DNA from: Paenibacillus farraposensis
GTDB lineage: Bacteria; Bacillota; Bacilli; Paenibacillales; Paenibacillaceae
Direction: 5' to 3'
Length of the DNA stretch: 64,000 bases
Assembly (NCBI RefSeq): GCF_020736845.1
Contig: NZ_JAFFQR010000112.1
Location: forward strand, 124,001-188,000
Below, in pieces: positions 17,778 through 26,600 of the stretch (within the stretch, counting starts at the first letter, position 1; every line of letters starts with the position of its first letter). The notes beneath the pieces are model-generated. The model was not told where the DNA came from, made no database searches, and saw only the letters and a program-made list of their open reading frames with translations. Made by a program: the position numbers and the translations under genes.

Positions 17778-18455
17778 ATGATTGGGAAATTTTTGATTTT
17801 CTCTTTATTGTGGAGCTTGCTCGGCAACCCGTTACTGGCGCTGATCGTGCTGCTGATTGTGATCTATATATTGGATCACAGCTTTGTGGGTGTACTGCCC
17901 AGCGTTAGCAAGCCATGGAAAAGACGACGCAGCGCCGCACGACTGAGACAGCAAATTGCGCTAAATACCAATGATGTGACGGCCAAGTTTGATTTGGCTC
18001 GTATTTGGATCGAAGGCAAGAAATATCATCAGGCGCTGGAGGTTTTATTGGAAATTCAATCCCGTTATGAAGATTCCGCCGATTATTGGAATGCACGGGG
18101 AACGGCTGAAGTACACACAGGCCATCTGGAGGACGGAGAGCAGCATTTGCTGAAAGCACTGGACATTAACCCGCGGGTGCAATATGGCGAACCCTATTTG
18201 CATTTAGCCGCAGCCTTCAAGGAACGCGACGCAAACAAGGCACTGCACTATCTGCAGCAGTTTCAGGACATTCAGTCTTCTTCCAGTGAAGGCTATTATC
18301 TCGCAGGCTTGATGTACCGGACGCTGGGGCGCAAGGATGAGGCCATGGCAGCCTTTAACCAGTCGATTGCCGTCTATCGTTCGCTGCCCAAATACCGCAA
18401 ACGAAGTGAGCGCAAGTGGGCTGTGCGCAGCTTTTTCCGTAAACGAATCAGCTAA
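17778..18455 (+). CDS. Membrane-anchored TPR-repeat protein
   Basis: Protein of 225 residues with an N-terminal hydrophobic region (about 3-38, ending in ALIVLLIVIYILDH), a basic linker (KPWKRRRSAARLRQQ), and three or four tetratricopeptide-like helical pairs. Recognisable pieces are LARIWIEGKKYHQALEVLLE, NARGTAEVHTGHLEDGEQHL and YYLAGLMYRTLGRKDEAMAAF. TPRs are protein-binding scaffolds; the partner is unknown. ATG 17778 is 11 nt after GGAGG. It is intact, alone, and followed by its own terminator, although relics lie on both sides. It resembles the TPR proteins seen in many Paenibacillus genomes, without a known role. Confidence 0.82.
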   Translation: MIGKFLIFSLLWSLLGNPLLALIVLLIVIYILDHSFVGVLPSVSKPWKRRRSAARLRQQIALNTNDVTAKFDLARIWIEGKKYHQALEVLLEIQSRYEDSADYWNARGTAEVHTGHLEDGEQHLLKALDINPRVQYGEPYLHLAAAFKERDANKALHYLQQFQDIQSSSSEGYYLAGLMYRTLGRKDEAMAAFNQSIAVYRSLPKYRKRSERKWAVRSFFRKRIS

Positions 18456-18491
18456 CCGGCTTATATTGAAATACGAATTACCGATTTTTTT

Positions 18492-18527
18492 ACGACCTTT
18501 CTCTTCTTTTGAGAAAGGTCGTTTTTA
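18492..18527 (+). terminator. Terminator of the TPR gene
   Basis: Arms ACGACCTTTCTC and GAGAAAGGTCGT with a 7-nt loop, followed by TTTTT. A run of T also precedes the left arm. It is 37 bp after the TPR stop codon. Confidence 0.9.
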
Positions 18528-18620
18528 CGTTTGTTCATTATACACCTTCATAGGTCTGAATCAGTTCCTTTCCATAACTGAATTTGGGTATTTTCGGATA
18601 AAAAGCTGTTGACATGCTAA

Positions 18621-18927
18621 ATCGGGTCATACCAATTCCCTCCGGGCTACACTTGGGAAATCGGCGGAGAGCTTTTCAGAACAATATGACATCTTGGCAG
18701 AATTGGGATCACTATATGTTGCCGTCATATTTTTAATCTTTATCTGAGAGAGGCTGTAATTGCGGCAACCAAAGCGCGTTTTCGTCCTATATTGCTTACA
18801 TCGGTAACGGCCATCTTCAGCCTGCTTCCGATCACGATCCTGACCATGTTTGTTGTACCATCCTTGTATATGGTTATCGCACGCTGGAAATTAAAAGGGA
18901 AAAGTAGGAAATCGGGGGTACAATGAA
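18621..18927 (+). pseudogene. RND-type efflux transporter remnant (SwrC/AcrB family)
   Basis: Three recognisable pieces of the C-terminal half of an RND pump lie in order: PPGYTWEIGGE with SEQYDILAELGSLYVAVIF one base out of frame (an extra T at about 18678), a gap with a stop, then EAVIAATKARFRPILLTSVT, LLPIT and TMFVVPSLYMVIARW. Several hundred residues upstream and two internal pieces, including the TM9-TM10 region, are missing. The reading ends at TGA 18925-18927, which overlaps the next relic's ATG (ATGA), showing the two were once an operon. Confidence 0.72.
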
Positions 18928-19376
18928 AAAAATAACGAGTTAGGATATCATTTATGCTGCCCTTTCCCTATTTTCGGAAAAGGGATACGATGCCACCTCG
19001 CCATCGATCGTCTTGAACATCATCTTTCTAACCTGATCGTTGAATTCTTAATTGAGGCTTATGGGCCATCTATACGCGGCTATGCGTACGATATCGTTTT
19101 TGTCGTTAAAAGTATCATTATTAATGCCTTCCGAATGAGCAACTCAGAGCTGTCCCAAACGGAGCACCAAGCACTGGCTGAATTTATCGTCAGTATCGAG
19201 GATCATTAAATGAAGCTACCCGGCATGAATATGTGCAAATCCTAAGCAGACTACAGGGGGAGTTATCGGAACAAAACGTGGGCATAGCCCACGTGAAAGC
19301 CCTGCTTCTATTTTTGGAGCAGATACCCGAGCTACAGAAAGACTGCACCAAGCTGAAGGCTATTTTGGAAGTTTAG
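18924..19376 (+). pseudogene. TetR family regulator remnant
   Basis: Begins MKKITS, then an in-frame TAG at codon 7, then DIIYAALSLFSEKGYDATS, the first helices of a TetR DNA-binding domain. The rest of the HTH is deleted. The C-terminal effector domain continues (AYGPSIRGYAYDIVFVVKSI..., then after one frameshift near 19209 ATRHEYVQILSRLQGELSEQ) to a stop at 19374-19376. With the preceding pump remnant it forms a dead efflux-pump/regulator operon. Confidence 0.7.
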
Positions 19377-19398
19377 CATGCCGAAATGTATGAAAAAG

Positions 19399-19440
19399 GT
19401 TCATGATGGTCAGTTCTTCTACTGCCCTCATGAACTTTTT
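19399..19440. terminator. Two-way terminator
   Basis: Arms GTTCATGA and TCATGAAC, 21-nt loop, with TTTTT on the plus side and CCTTTTTC on the minus side. It ends the dead TetR unit in one direction and the GDSL esterase transcript in the other. Confidence 0.75.
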
Positions 19441-19479
19441 TCATAGATCAGCCTATAGCCAATCAAAAAACGCTCACGC

Positions 19480-20118
19480 TCATCGTAATGGCGCATACCC
19501 AAGCTGATTCAATTCTTCTGCAATCACGCGATAGCCATGACTGTTGGGATGCACCCGATCCAGCGAAAGCAGAGCCCGTTCATTCCCCTCAAAAGCGGGA
19601 TAAATATTCGCTACCCGGTAATTCGGTCCGCCTAACGAATCAAGAAACGAGTTATACTGGCGCACATATAGCCCCCCTTCCCTGACTCCTGGAAAAGGAT
19701 TATATAAGCCCACCATTCGTATGATAAATGGCTCACGCTGACCATGCTTTATCCGATACAGGGCATGTACAATTTGCCGCACATGCTCTTTGGTATGCTT
19801 CAGCGCTTGTGAAACGGAAGAGCCTGACGACCCGGAGCCTCTAGCAAGAGCGCTGACATATGGCCGCAGATCATTCCCGCCGATCGTTACTGTTATGAGT
19901 TCAGCTCGGCCAATTGCCGACCGAAAAAGCGAGTTGCTGTGAATCAACGACAGCAGCTCCTGCGATGTCAATCCGTTGATCCCCAAATTCTCGTAACTGA
20001 CTGGCTTACGAAGATATCTTTCCGCCATCCGCCGATAAATGGGGGCGAAACCGTCGCCGAGCAGCGCCCCTGCGCCTGTCGTTAAAGAATCCCCGATCGC
20101 TGTGTAGTGGTATGCCAA
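19480..20118 (-). CDS. GDSL/SGNH family esterase-lipase
   Basis: Serine hydrolase of 212 residues with all SGNH blocks: block I AIGDSLTTGAG (Ser nucleophile near residue 11), block II Gly in NLGINGLTS, block III GGND, and block V DRVHPNSHG with the Asp-His pair. No signal peptide is visible, so it would be cytoplasmic or released on lysis. Substrate unknown; related Bacillus proteins are lipases/acylhydrolases. TTG 20118 follows GGGAGGTG by about 7 nt. It lies 68 bp downstream of the GNAT gene on the same strand. Confidence 0.87.
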   Translation of the reverse strand: MAYHYTAIGDSLTTGAGALLGDGFAPIYRRMAERYLRKPVSYENLGINGLTSQELLSLIHSNSLFRSAIGRAELITVTIGGNDLRPYVSALARGSGSSGSSVSQALKHTKEHVRQIVHALYRIKHGQREPFIIRMVGLYNPFPGVREGGLYVRQYNSFLDSLGGPNYRVANIYPAFEGNERALLSLDRVHPNSHGYRVIAEELNQLGYAPLR

Positions 20119-20186
20119 TGAAACCCACCTCCCTCCGACATAATATATCTTATGTGGAAAAAGAGAGACAGGACCCGGAGATTCGC

Positions 20187-20609
20187 TTATTCTTCATCTA
20201 TTTCATATATACAATGAAATTGCCCGTCACCTGGCAAATCCTCCGATCCGTACACGGCGAATCCCACGTTGCGAAAGAAATCCGCTCCTTCTGCATCTGT
20301 TGCGGTCGTAAGCCGTTTCGGGTTGCGCTCCTTAATAAGCGTAAGCAGCATGCCTCTGCCGTACCCGCGATGGCGATTTTCGGGCAGCACGGCCAAGTGG
20401 TGCAGCACAATCGTTCCATCCTCCTGCTCCTCAAATCCGACAATGCCGACGATAAGTCCTTCATCCTCCACACCGAACAGCTTCCAATCATCCGAGGTTT
20501 GATAGATTCGCAATGCTTCCTCTCCCCGTTCAGGACGATCCAGCATGGCGTAGGTCAGCAGTTCCAGTACCTCTTCCCGCTCCAGACTTGTTTTTACATT
20601 TTTAAACAT
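20187..20609 (-). CDS. GNAT family N-acetyltransferase
   Basis: Acetyl-CoA-dependent acetyltransferase of 140 residues; the acceptor is unknown. Motif A, the acetyl-CoA pyrophosphate loop, reads LAVLPENRHRGYGRGML (around residues 78-94), followed by ADFFRNVGFAVYG, the usual motif B pattern. ATG 20609 follows AAGGAGG by 9 nt; an upstream in-frame extension includes that site. It is upstream of the GDSL gene and downstream of a nucleotidyltransferase gene, all on the minus strand, and may be co-transcribed with them. Confidence 0.85.
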   Translation of the reverse strand: MFKNVKTSLEREEVLELLTYAMLDRPERGEEALRIYQTSDDWKLFGVEDEGLIVGIVGFEEQEDGTIVLHHLAVLPENRHRGYGRGMLLTLIKERNPKRLTTATDAEGADFFRNVGFAVYGSEDLPGDGQFHCIYEIDEE

Positions 20610-20694
20610 TGTATGTTGCCTCCTTATATCCTGAAATCCTCGCCGCATTTGGGCTAATCCTTGTATCAGGCAGCGATCCTGCCGGTATTAGTCA

Positions 20695-21249
20695 TTAATT
20701 CTCCACTATGAGCAACGGCCAGTTATCCAGCCACTGCTTCTCAAATATACGATGGCGAAAAGCCGTCGTGTGACGAAACAACGGGCTTTGCCGTACCCGC
20801 ATATCCAGCAGGTCATTCAATCCATGCGGACAAATGACCTCCATTTGATCCTCATCATTCAATCTAATAGCTACTGCTGTAGCTGTCTCTGGCCAGCGGC
20901 TCATGGCATCCTCTATGGAGGAGTACGGTGCTTCCCCGTTGCGGATATGCATCCGCGCCTGGTTTTTGACCGACCAGTTGCGCCCGGCCTGCTTACGGTT
21001 CAAGAATAGCTCCAGATGCTCATCCCGTTCCTCCAGCGTATTTTTGGGATCGAAATAGATGACATCTATATCATTGAGAGGGGTAGCGATGGTATAGCCG
21101 TGCAGCTTATCCCACACCCGATTTCGTACATAGCCTGCGGCAATGCAGCTTTGAGGCAGCCCCAAGGCCCGTACGATGCGCAAGTCTTCAAATACCTGTG
21201 GATCATTCATCATTTGAATAACCCGCAGCTTATCTTCTTCCGGCTTCAT
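20695..21249 (-). CDS. Nucleotidyltransferase family protein (COG3575 type)
   Basis: Protein of 184 residues resembling the uncharacterised nucleotidyltransferase-fold proteins annotated as COG3575. The N-terminal part has AAGYVRNRVWDKLHG and PLNDIDVIYFDP, whose DID pattern fits the metal-binding acidic pair of this superfamily. The family also has the conserved WSVKNQARMHIRNGE and the ending GLNDLLDMRVRQSPLF. Biochemical role unknown. ATG 21249 follows AAGGAG by 11 nt. Probably in one transcript with the acetyltransferase and esterase downstream. Confidence 0.82.
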   Translation of the reverse strand: MKPEEDKLRVIQMMNDPQVFEDLRIVRALGLPQSCIAAGYVRNRVWDKLHGYTIATPLNDIDVIYFDPKNTLEERDEHLELFLNRKQAGRNWSVKNQARMHIRNGEAPYSSIEDAMSRWPETATAVAIRLNDEDQMEVICPHGLNDLLDMRVRQSPLFRHTTAFRHRIFEKQWLDNWPLLIVEN

Positions 21250-21269
21250 CCTGCATTCAGCTCCTTATT

Positions 21270-21989
21270 TTATGATGACAATGGCTGTACAGGCTCTTGC
21301 GCCTGAGCTGCAAAGCTGCCTGTACGCTGCGCAAGACGGCGGCGGGCTATCAGCAGGAACGGCAACCCAATCACGACCGACAGCGCAACCGGAACAAACA
21401 CAGCAAGCGGTGCTGTCTGGCCATAAGTATCCAGCAGCCAGCCACCAAACAAAGGAGCCAATACACTTCCCAAATTATTAAAGCCAATCGTACCGAAGTA
21501 GGTTCCTTTATATTGAGCATCTGCAATCTGATCTATTAGCACGTCCAGCATCGTGAACAATAACACTTCACCTATCGTAAACAGCACCATATCCAGTATA
21601 AATAACCAGCCCGAGTCTAGCACACTGCACAGCGGCAGGCTGACTGCAATACACAGATTTCCTGCGATCAAGGAATTCAACGGCGAAAAACGGCTCGCCA
21701 GCCGTACCAGCGGATACTGAAAAGCCAATACGCTAATCGCGTTGACTGTTAGCAAATATGTAAACCACCGGGTTCCTTCCTTAAAGGACAACGCTAAAAA
21801 TTGAGGCATGGTCGAATCGAAATGAGCGTAACCCATCACGCAAAATACCGTTCCCAGCAGAATTGGCATAAATACAGGATCACGGCTGGCCGTGCGAAAT
21901 GCATCTCCCATCCGTAGCGGAGCTTCTCCCACCGCTGTACCTGTGTGCAAATCCGATGCATACCGGGCAAATTGAATCAACAGCAACAC
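21270..21989 (-). pseudogene. MFS transporter, N-terminal half missing
   Basis: Encodes 239 residues that correspond to the second half of a drug-type major facilitator pump (about six membrane segments; FMPILLGTVFCVMGYAHFDS, GTYFGTIGFNNLGSVLAPLF). Such proteins are normally about 400 residues with twelve segments. Upstream there is only a ribosome site (GAGGAGGAACA) and a few codons out of frame, then intergenic DNA, so the first six segments were deleted and the old start region joined to the middle. A functional half-transporter is possible but unlikely. Confidence 0.7.
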
Positions 21990-22084
21990 CCTTCAATTGT
22001 TCCTCCTCGGGGCAATGTGACGATTAGACAATTATACCTGATTTGCGTATCTGTATTAACCCTGCTCCCCTAAAATACGACCCT

Positions 22085-22118
22085 AAAAAAATAAAATACC
22101 GGAAATCCGGTATTTTAT
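22085..22118 (-). terminator. Terminator of the MarR gene
   Basis: Perfect arms ATAAAATACCGG and CCGGTATTTTAT around a 4-nt loop (AAAT), followed on the minus strand by seven T. It lies 32 bp past the MarR stop. Confidence 0.85.
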
Positions 22119-22149
22119 CCAAAAGCATATTGCAGTTGAACCTTGCAGC

Positions 22150-22608
22150 TTATTTGTCGTTACTCTTTCCTTCAGCCGTTAACCCAAGCTTTTTTAGCAA
22201 ATGAATGGCCTGCTGCTTCTCTTCCGAAGATAAACCACTCACCGTCTCCATAATAACCCGATGATGCTGCGGAAATATTTGTTCAAAGAAATAACGCCCT
22301 TCGTCGGTCAATTCTGCATAAATCACGCGCCGGTCATCTTGGGATGCACGTCGGGTAAGCAAGTTTTTTTTCTGAAGCTTGTCTACGACATACGTTATAT
22401 TTCCACTGGAGATAAGCACCTTTTCTCCAATTTTTTGCAAAGGCTGCGGTCCTCGATAATACAACAGATCAAGTACACCAAATTCTGTTGTATTCAACCC
22501 ATGACTATGTATATCACGATTCGTGCGGGACGTGACCGAATTGTAAGCACGAGCAAGCACGACGAACAAATTAAGCGCCAATTCTTGATCATCTGATTTT
22601 ACCAACAT
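22150..22608 (-). CDS. MarR family regulator, MhqR-like
   Basis: Winged-helix repressor of 152 residues. Core helices run LNTTEFGVLDLLYY and LQKIGEKVLISSGNITYVVD; the wing is TRRASQDDRRVIYAELT. These resemble Bacillus MhqR, which senses quinones and controls dioxygenases and azoreductases, but specificity cannot be read from sequence. Its promoter contains a palindrome over the -10 box, so autorepression is likely. The downstream gene in the direction of transcription is the half MFS pump, beyond a terminator; the regulator may once have controlled it. Confidence 0.88.
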   Translation of the reverse strand: MLVKSDDQELALNLFVVLARAYNSVTSRTNRDIHSHGLNTTEFGVLDLLYYRGPQPLQKIGEKVLISSGNITYVVDKLQKKNLLTRRASQDDRRVIYAELTDEGRYFFEQIFPQHHRVIMETVSGLSSEEKQQAIHLLKKLGLTAEGKSNDK

Positions 22609-22628
22609 ATTAACAGCCTCCGTTAGTC

Positions 22629-22670
22629 ATATCTTCATTCAAAGATATCTTAATTGCATGCTTCTGTCAA
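22629..22670 (-). promoter_or_regulatory. Promoter and operator of the MarR gene
   Basis: On the minus strand a perfect -35 TTGACA (22670-22665), 17-bp spacer and -10 TATCTT (22647-22642). The inverted repeat ATATCTT (22629-22635) and AAGATAT (22642-22648), 6 bp apart, overlaps the -10 box and the start site. This is the normal arrangement for a self-repressing MarR protein. Confidence 0.78.
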
Positions 22671-22756
22671 GTTTACGTATTTTTCCACCCTATTCTTTTG
22701 AGATCTATTAATGAAGAAATTACAAGTTAAGATGTAATCGTCATCATTTATTATGT

Positions 22757-22816
22757 AAAAAAGCCCGCTCTACACCAGACACCAGTTTACGTGGCACCAG
22801 GATGAAGAGCAGGACT
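22757..22816 (-). terminator. Terminator of rpiA-vanZ
   Basis: A long hairpin on the minus strand, outer arms about AGTCCTGCTCT and AGAGCGGGCT with an inner CTGGTG/CACCAG pairing, is followed by TTTTTT. It begins right after the VanZ-like gene. Confidence 0.7.
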
Positions 22817-22818
22817 TG

Positions 22819-23268
22819 TTATGATTCAATCCCTAACCTTTTTCGTAAACATATATAGCTAGCTCGGCCACATAATACGCCTGCGATATTCAGTATGATA
22901 TCATCCACATCCATCGTACCTGCGCCGAGCAGCATTTGGGATACTTCCAGAATAACCAGCGCGGCTGCCACCGTTAACAGCAGTTTCCCCAACCTGCGCA
23001 TGGACACCCAAATGATCGGCAAAAGAAGGCCAAAAGGAATAAATATGCCAATATTCCCGAGCAAATTAACCCCCCATACCCGGAAAGGGGACGATTGCAT
23101 TGCCCGCCAATATTGCCTGATTGTATCCAGCGGAACGATATTATACGAATACGGAGGCCCCGGTCTTAAGGTTCGCCCAAACCCGAGAAACATCCAGTAT
23201 AGTAGTAGCGCTGTATATAAAATCAATAACACAAATGCCACTTGACGAAGCAGTCGGGTATCCCGCAT
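22819..23268 (-). CDS. VanZ-like family membrane protein
   Basis: Small membrane protein of 149 residues with about four hydrophobic segments. It carries family features: NIVPLDTIRQYW near residue 43, NLLGNIGIFIPFGLLLP in the middle, and LEVSQMLLGAGTMDVDDIILN. VanZ gives low teicoplanin resistance in enterococci; chromosomal relatives are mostly of unknown function. ATG 23268 shares its A with the rpiA stop (TAATG), so translation is probably coupled to rpiA. Confidence 0.85.
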   Translation of the reverse strand: MRDTRLLRQVAFVLLILYTALLLYWMFLGFGRTLRPGPPYSYNIVPLDTIRQYWRAMQSSPFRVWGVNLLGNIGIFIPFGLLLPIIWVSMRRLGKLLLTVAAALVILEVSQMLLGAGTMDVDDIILNIAGVLCGRASYICLRKRLGIES

Positions 23269-23936
23269 TACTTGTTGCGGATATCGATCTGTCCATTGGC
23301 TCGTGCGATTATGACTTGATCCGCCATATTAATGAACAATCCGTTATCGACCACCCCCGGAATTTGATTCAACCGAATTTCCAGCTCTTGCGGGTGTTCA
23401 ATCGTTCCATAGCGGCAATCGGCAATATAATTACCGTTGTCTGTCAGGAAACGCTCGCCGTCTTTTATGCGCCATTCCGCCTCGCAGCCTGTCTTCCGCA
23501 ATGCTTCCAGCGTCCATTCACTGGCAAAAGGTACGACTTCGACAGGTAGAGGAAATGCGCCCAGTTTTTTTACATCCTTGGACTCATCCACAATAATGAT
23601 TAATCGGTCGCTGTTGCTCTCCACAATTTTCTCTCTTAGCAGAGCTCCGCCCCCGCCCTTCACCAGAACCAGTTCCTCATTTACCTCATCGGCCCCGTCG
23701 ATGGTAATGTCAAGCCTTCCAATCTGATCGAACGGAATGATAGGAATGCCCAGCTCTCTGGCCAGATCCTCCGAGGCTTGGGATGTAGCTACAGCCTGTA
23801 TATATAAACCTTGCGCTACACGCTCACCGATTTTTTGAATAGCCCAATACGCTGTCGAGCCTGTGCCAAGTCCTACTTTCATGCCATCCTGAATAGCCTC
23901 CACTGCTTTTTCGGCCGCTTTTTGCTTCAAATTCAT
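23268..23936 (-). CDS. rpiA: Ribose-5-phosphate isomerase A
   Basis: Interconverts ribose 5-phosphate and ribulose 5-phosphate in the pentose phosphate pathway. Signature segments are VGLGTGSTAYWAI (phosphate loop), DGADEVN (catalytic Asp region) and VKGGGGALLREKIV (catalytic Glu), all intact. The ATG at 23936 has GGGAGA upstream and gives 222 residues, the family length; the frame stays open for 90 codons further upstream, which overlaps an acetyltransferase relic. Forms an operon with the VanZ-like gene. Ribose 5-phosphate feeds the nucleotide pathway that the nrd operon at 59 kb serves. Confidence 0.96.
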   Translation of the reverse strand: MNLKQKAAEKAVEAIQDGMKVGLGTGSTAYWAIQKIGERVAQGLYIQAVATSQASEDLARELGIPIIPFDQIGRLDITIDGADEVNEELVLVKGGGGALLREKIVESNSDRLIIIVDESKDVKKLGAFPLPVEVVPFASEWTLEALRKTGCEAEWRIKDGERFLTDNGNYIADCRYGTIEHPQELEIRLNQIPGVVDNGLFINMADQVIIARANGQIDIRNK

Positions 23937-23997
23937 TATCATCTCTCCCGCTATATAAGCTAGTATTGACTCATCATTCATTTTATATGAAAACGTT

Positions 23998-24190
23998 TTA
24001 TAATGACAGATGCAGCTTTTTGCCATAACAAAGGCTGTTCTCATCGTGTTCATATTCGCCAAATCGTTCAATTGGCTCATAACCCTGCTTGGTATAGAGA
24101 GCAATGGCTTCCGGCTGAGCCGCACCAGTCTCCAGCTTCTTATGATTCCGCGTTTTCGCGCTGCATCCACATACACAACAGCAAAAATCA
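23998..24190 (-). pseudogene. GNAT acetyltransferase C-terminal remnant
   Basis: The frame ending at 23998 reads KLETGAAQPEAIALYTKQGY and then a short tail, the standard C-terminus of small GNAT acetyltransferases. Just upstream, a second frame reads IFAVVYVDAARKRG, which would join it if one frameshift near 24140 were repaired (ARKR-NHKKLETG). The acetyl-CoA loop and everything before it are missing. A dead fragment between rpiA and a promoter-rich gap. Confidence 0.55.
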
Positions 24191-24697
24191 TTTTTTTCAC
24201 TTTCAACCTTTACAATCGTAAACCCGGGCATCCTCCCATTCCTCTTCTTGGCATATGGATATATTGACTCATTTCGCAAATAATTCACCTAAACCGCGAC
24301 AAACAAAGCATTTGCAGTTCCAAATATGAAAAATGTCCCAAATTGAGTAGTGCAATTGACTCTATTATAAAGTATGATGATTACTGTTGAAAGCCGCTTA
24401 TGCACTAAAATCACTTGAATTTCAAATCAAATCATAAATTGGAATATATTGAAATACACACAGCGTTTACCTATTAAAATTAATTTTTTATGGTCTAAAG
24501 TATTCATTTCAAGCGCTTTTTGTACGAAATATATATAGGGATATATTCCTTGACCCTTAAAGGACCAAATATCTAATGCATAAAATTCAAGGGTCTATAT
24601 CTCTATTTTGTTTGTAAGGGGGACTTGATTTATCTCATGTGATAAGAAGTTCAACACCATATACAAAATATAATAATACAACTAGGGAGTGGAACAT
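24191..24697. other. AT-rich gap upstream of chemoreceptor
   Basis: About 500 bp without a supported gene. It includes a CcpA-like sequence (TTCAAGCGCTTTTT, near 24508) with two mismatches to the cre consensus, and an inverted repeat GACCCTT (24552-24558) / AAGGGTC (24589-24595). No flagellar sigma factor promoter of good quality was found. The 5' leader of the chemoreceptor probably starts in this region. Confidence 0.4.
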
Positions 24698-26467
24698 TTG
24701 AAAAAGTGGAGTGGCTTATCATTCTTCACCAAGAACCTATTATTATCCTTTTTCAACATCGTATTAATCGGGCTAGTCCTCATTGTGTCCAGCTATCTAA
24801 TCCAACGTACGATTTTGATCGACCAATTACACGGGCAAGTCGAGAAAATCACATTGAAGTGGGCTCAAGGCATTAACGCAAATGACGTATCCCAAGCAGT
24901 TCAGGAAAAAAATTATGATGGTCCCGTTCAAACCAAATTGCGTGCCTACTTAGATAATATTACCGCAACAAATCCGAACATTCCTCATGCCTATATTTTC
25001 GGTACAGAGCTTGAAGGCGGTGATCAGACATCCATCATTGCGATGCCAACCGATCTAAGAGAATCGTTTGAGAAAGAAAAAAAGGGTGTTGGCGCGATGT
25101 ACCAGCAGCCCAATGTCGTGGCAGTAGGTCTGGCAGATATGCTGGACAGCGGCAAACCAACATTCACCAGCTTCTATGATGACTCTTTTGGTACATGGAC
25201 CACTTTGATGTCACCCATTAAAGATTCAAGTGGCAAAATCTTTGCATATTTTGCTGTCGATGCAGATGCAAGAGCCGTACCTTCCGGATTGACCAAGCTG
25301 ATCATTAGCGGCGCTACGATTCTGTTCATTTTCCTGTTAATCTGTCTGGGGCTTCAATATTGGGTAGTAAGACGCACGCTGACGCCTATTAAGCAACTGA
25401 TGTACGGTATCAGTGAAGTAAGCAGAGGAAACCTGGATGTACAAATTCATGCAGGCCAGGATGATTTGGGACTGGTGAATCAAAACTTCAATGACATGGT
25501 AAGCCATATTAACAGCATCATGACCAAAGTGAAGCAAACAACAGATGAAGTGAATGAATCAGCGAAGGAACTGCTCGCAATCTGCGAACAAAACGGAGTT
25601 AATTCCAACATCATTAATCAGAATATCAGCGAAATCACGGATAACATCCGCGCGCAAGAAAAGGCAACGGGAGATAGCGCAAGATCCATGTCGGAAATGG
25701 CTTCAGTCATCCAAAATATCGCAGCCAGCTCTGCAACTGTTGCCGAAGAAGCAAATTCGGTAAAAAAGCGTTCTTACGAAGGTAATGAGATTGTAGGCAA
25801 GGTTTCTGCACAGATGCATTTAATTACAGAGTCTGTCGCGAATACATCCCGTATCATCAAGCTGCTGGATAGCCGTTCGCAAGAAATTGGCAACATTATC
25901 AATACGATTTCAGGCATTTCCAGCCAGACGAACCTGCTGGCCTTGAATGCTTCAATAGAAGCAGCGCGTGTCGGTGAGGAAGGCAAAGGCTTTGCCGTCG
26001 TTGCCAGTGAAGTTCGCAAGCTGGCCGAGCAATCAGCGGAATCAACCAAACAAATCACATCCCTGATTGAAGAAATCCAAAACGAGATTGGTCAAGCCGT
26101 GACTTCCATGGACAAAGGTACTGTTGAAGTCGAGAATGGGATCGCCGTGGCTGGACAAGCTGGTGAGCTGTTCAACGATATTTTGCAGGCAACAAAAAAT
26201 GTTGCACTGAAAATTCAGGAAGTATCCAGTGCTACAGAGGAGATTTCCGCAGGGACACAAGAGATGACCGCAACCGCAGACGACCTCTCCTCCACCGTGA
26301 GCAAAACAGCTAACAACAGCATTCATATTGCGCAAACGGTTAACGAACAAAAGGTTTCTCTGGAATCCATCATTGATTCGTCCCATAAATTGACATCCAT
26401 GTCTGAAGAGCTTCAGGAAATTACTTCTTTCTTCAAAATTAAGAACGCCAACCGAACTAGATTATAA
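24698..26467 (+). CDS. Methyl-accepting chemotaxis protein
   Basis: Transmembrane chemoreceptor of 589 residues. First membrane segment about 12-34, an extracytoplasmic sensor domain of about 160 residues (Cache-like), second membrane segment about 197-222, then HAMP (about 223-275) and the cytoplasmic signalling helices. The tip signature is [20 protein letters not shown] (near residue 411); Val replaces the usual Ala in AARAGE. The ligand is unknown. TTG 24698 lies 8 nt after GGGAG; the GTG at 24689 overlaps that site. The next gene, 130 bp downstream, is a nonribosomal peptide synthetase. Confidence 0.93.
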   Translation: MKKWSGLSFFTKNLLLSFFNIVLIGLVLIVSSYLIQRTILIDQLHGQVEKITLKWAQGINANDVSQAVQEKNYDGPVQTKLRAYLDNITATNPNIPHAYIFGTELEGGDQTSIIAMPTDLRESFEKEKKGVGAMYQQPNVVAVGLADMLDSGKPTFTSFYDDSFGTWTTLMSPIKDSSGKIFAYFAVDADARAVPSGLTKLIISGATILFIFLLICLGLQYWVVRRTLTPIKQLMYGISEVSRGNLDVQIHAGQDDLGLVNQNFNDMVSHINSIMTKVKQTTDEVNESAKELLAICEQNGVNSNIINQNISEITDNIRAQEKATGDSARSMSEMASVIQNIAASSATVAEEANSVKKRSYEGNEIVGKVSAQMHLITESVANTSRIIKLLDSRSQEIGNIINTISGISSQTNLLALNASIEAARVGEEGKGFAVVASEVRKLAEQSAESTKQITSLIEEIQNEIGQAVTSMDKGTVEVENGIAVAGQAGELFNDILQATKNVALKIQEVSSATEEISAGTQEMTATADDLSSTVSKTANNSIHIAQTVNEQKVSLESIIDSSHKLTSMSEELQEITSFFKIKNANRTRL

Positions 26468-26505
26468 CAACCATTATCGGCGCCAAAGGCTATTTTTAGT
26501 AATTC

Positions 26506-26560
26506 GTCAGTATGCCTCCCTCCTGTTCATGCATTTGAAGGGATGGGAGGCATTGCTGAC
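26506..26560 (+). promoter_or_regulatory. Long hairpin in the NRPS leader
   Basis: Arms GTCAG-T-ATGCCTCCC and GGGAGGCAT-TG-CTGAC with a 24-nt loop form a 14-bp stem. It lies between the chemoreceptor stop and the NRPS start, ending 40 nt before the NRPS ATG. There is no T run after it, so it is not a standard terminator; it is followed by TTTACAATATAAT, which contains a -10-like TATAAT (26568-26573). It could stabilise or regulate the NRPS mRNA. Confidence 0.5.
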
Positions 26561-26600
26561 TTTACAATATAATAAGTCAAACATTCAGGAGGTAAGCGTA

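Noticed and set aside
22819..23268. Glycopeptide-resistance VanZ
   Set aside because: No van cluster nearby; coupled to rpiA, so a general VanZ-like membrane protein is the fair call.
24508..24522. CcpA cre site upstream of chemoreceptor
   Set aside because: Two mismatches in conserved positions and far from a mapped promoter; mentioned only as weak.
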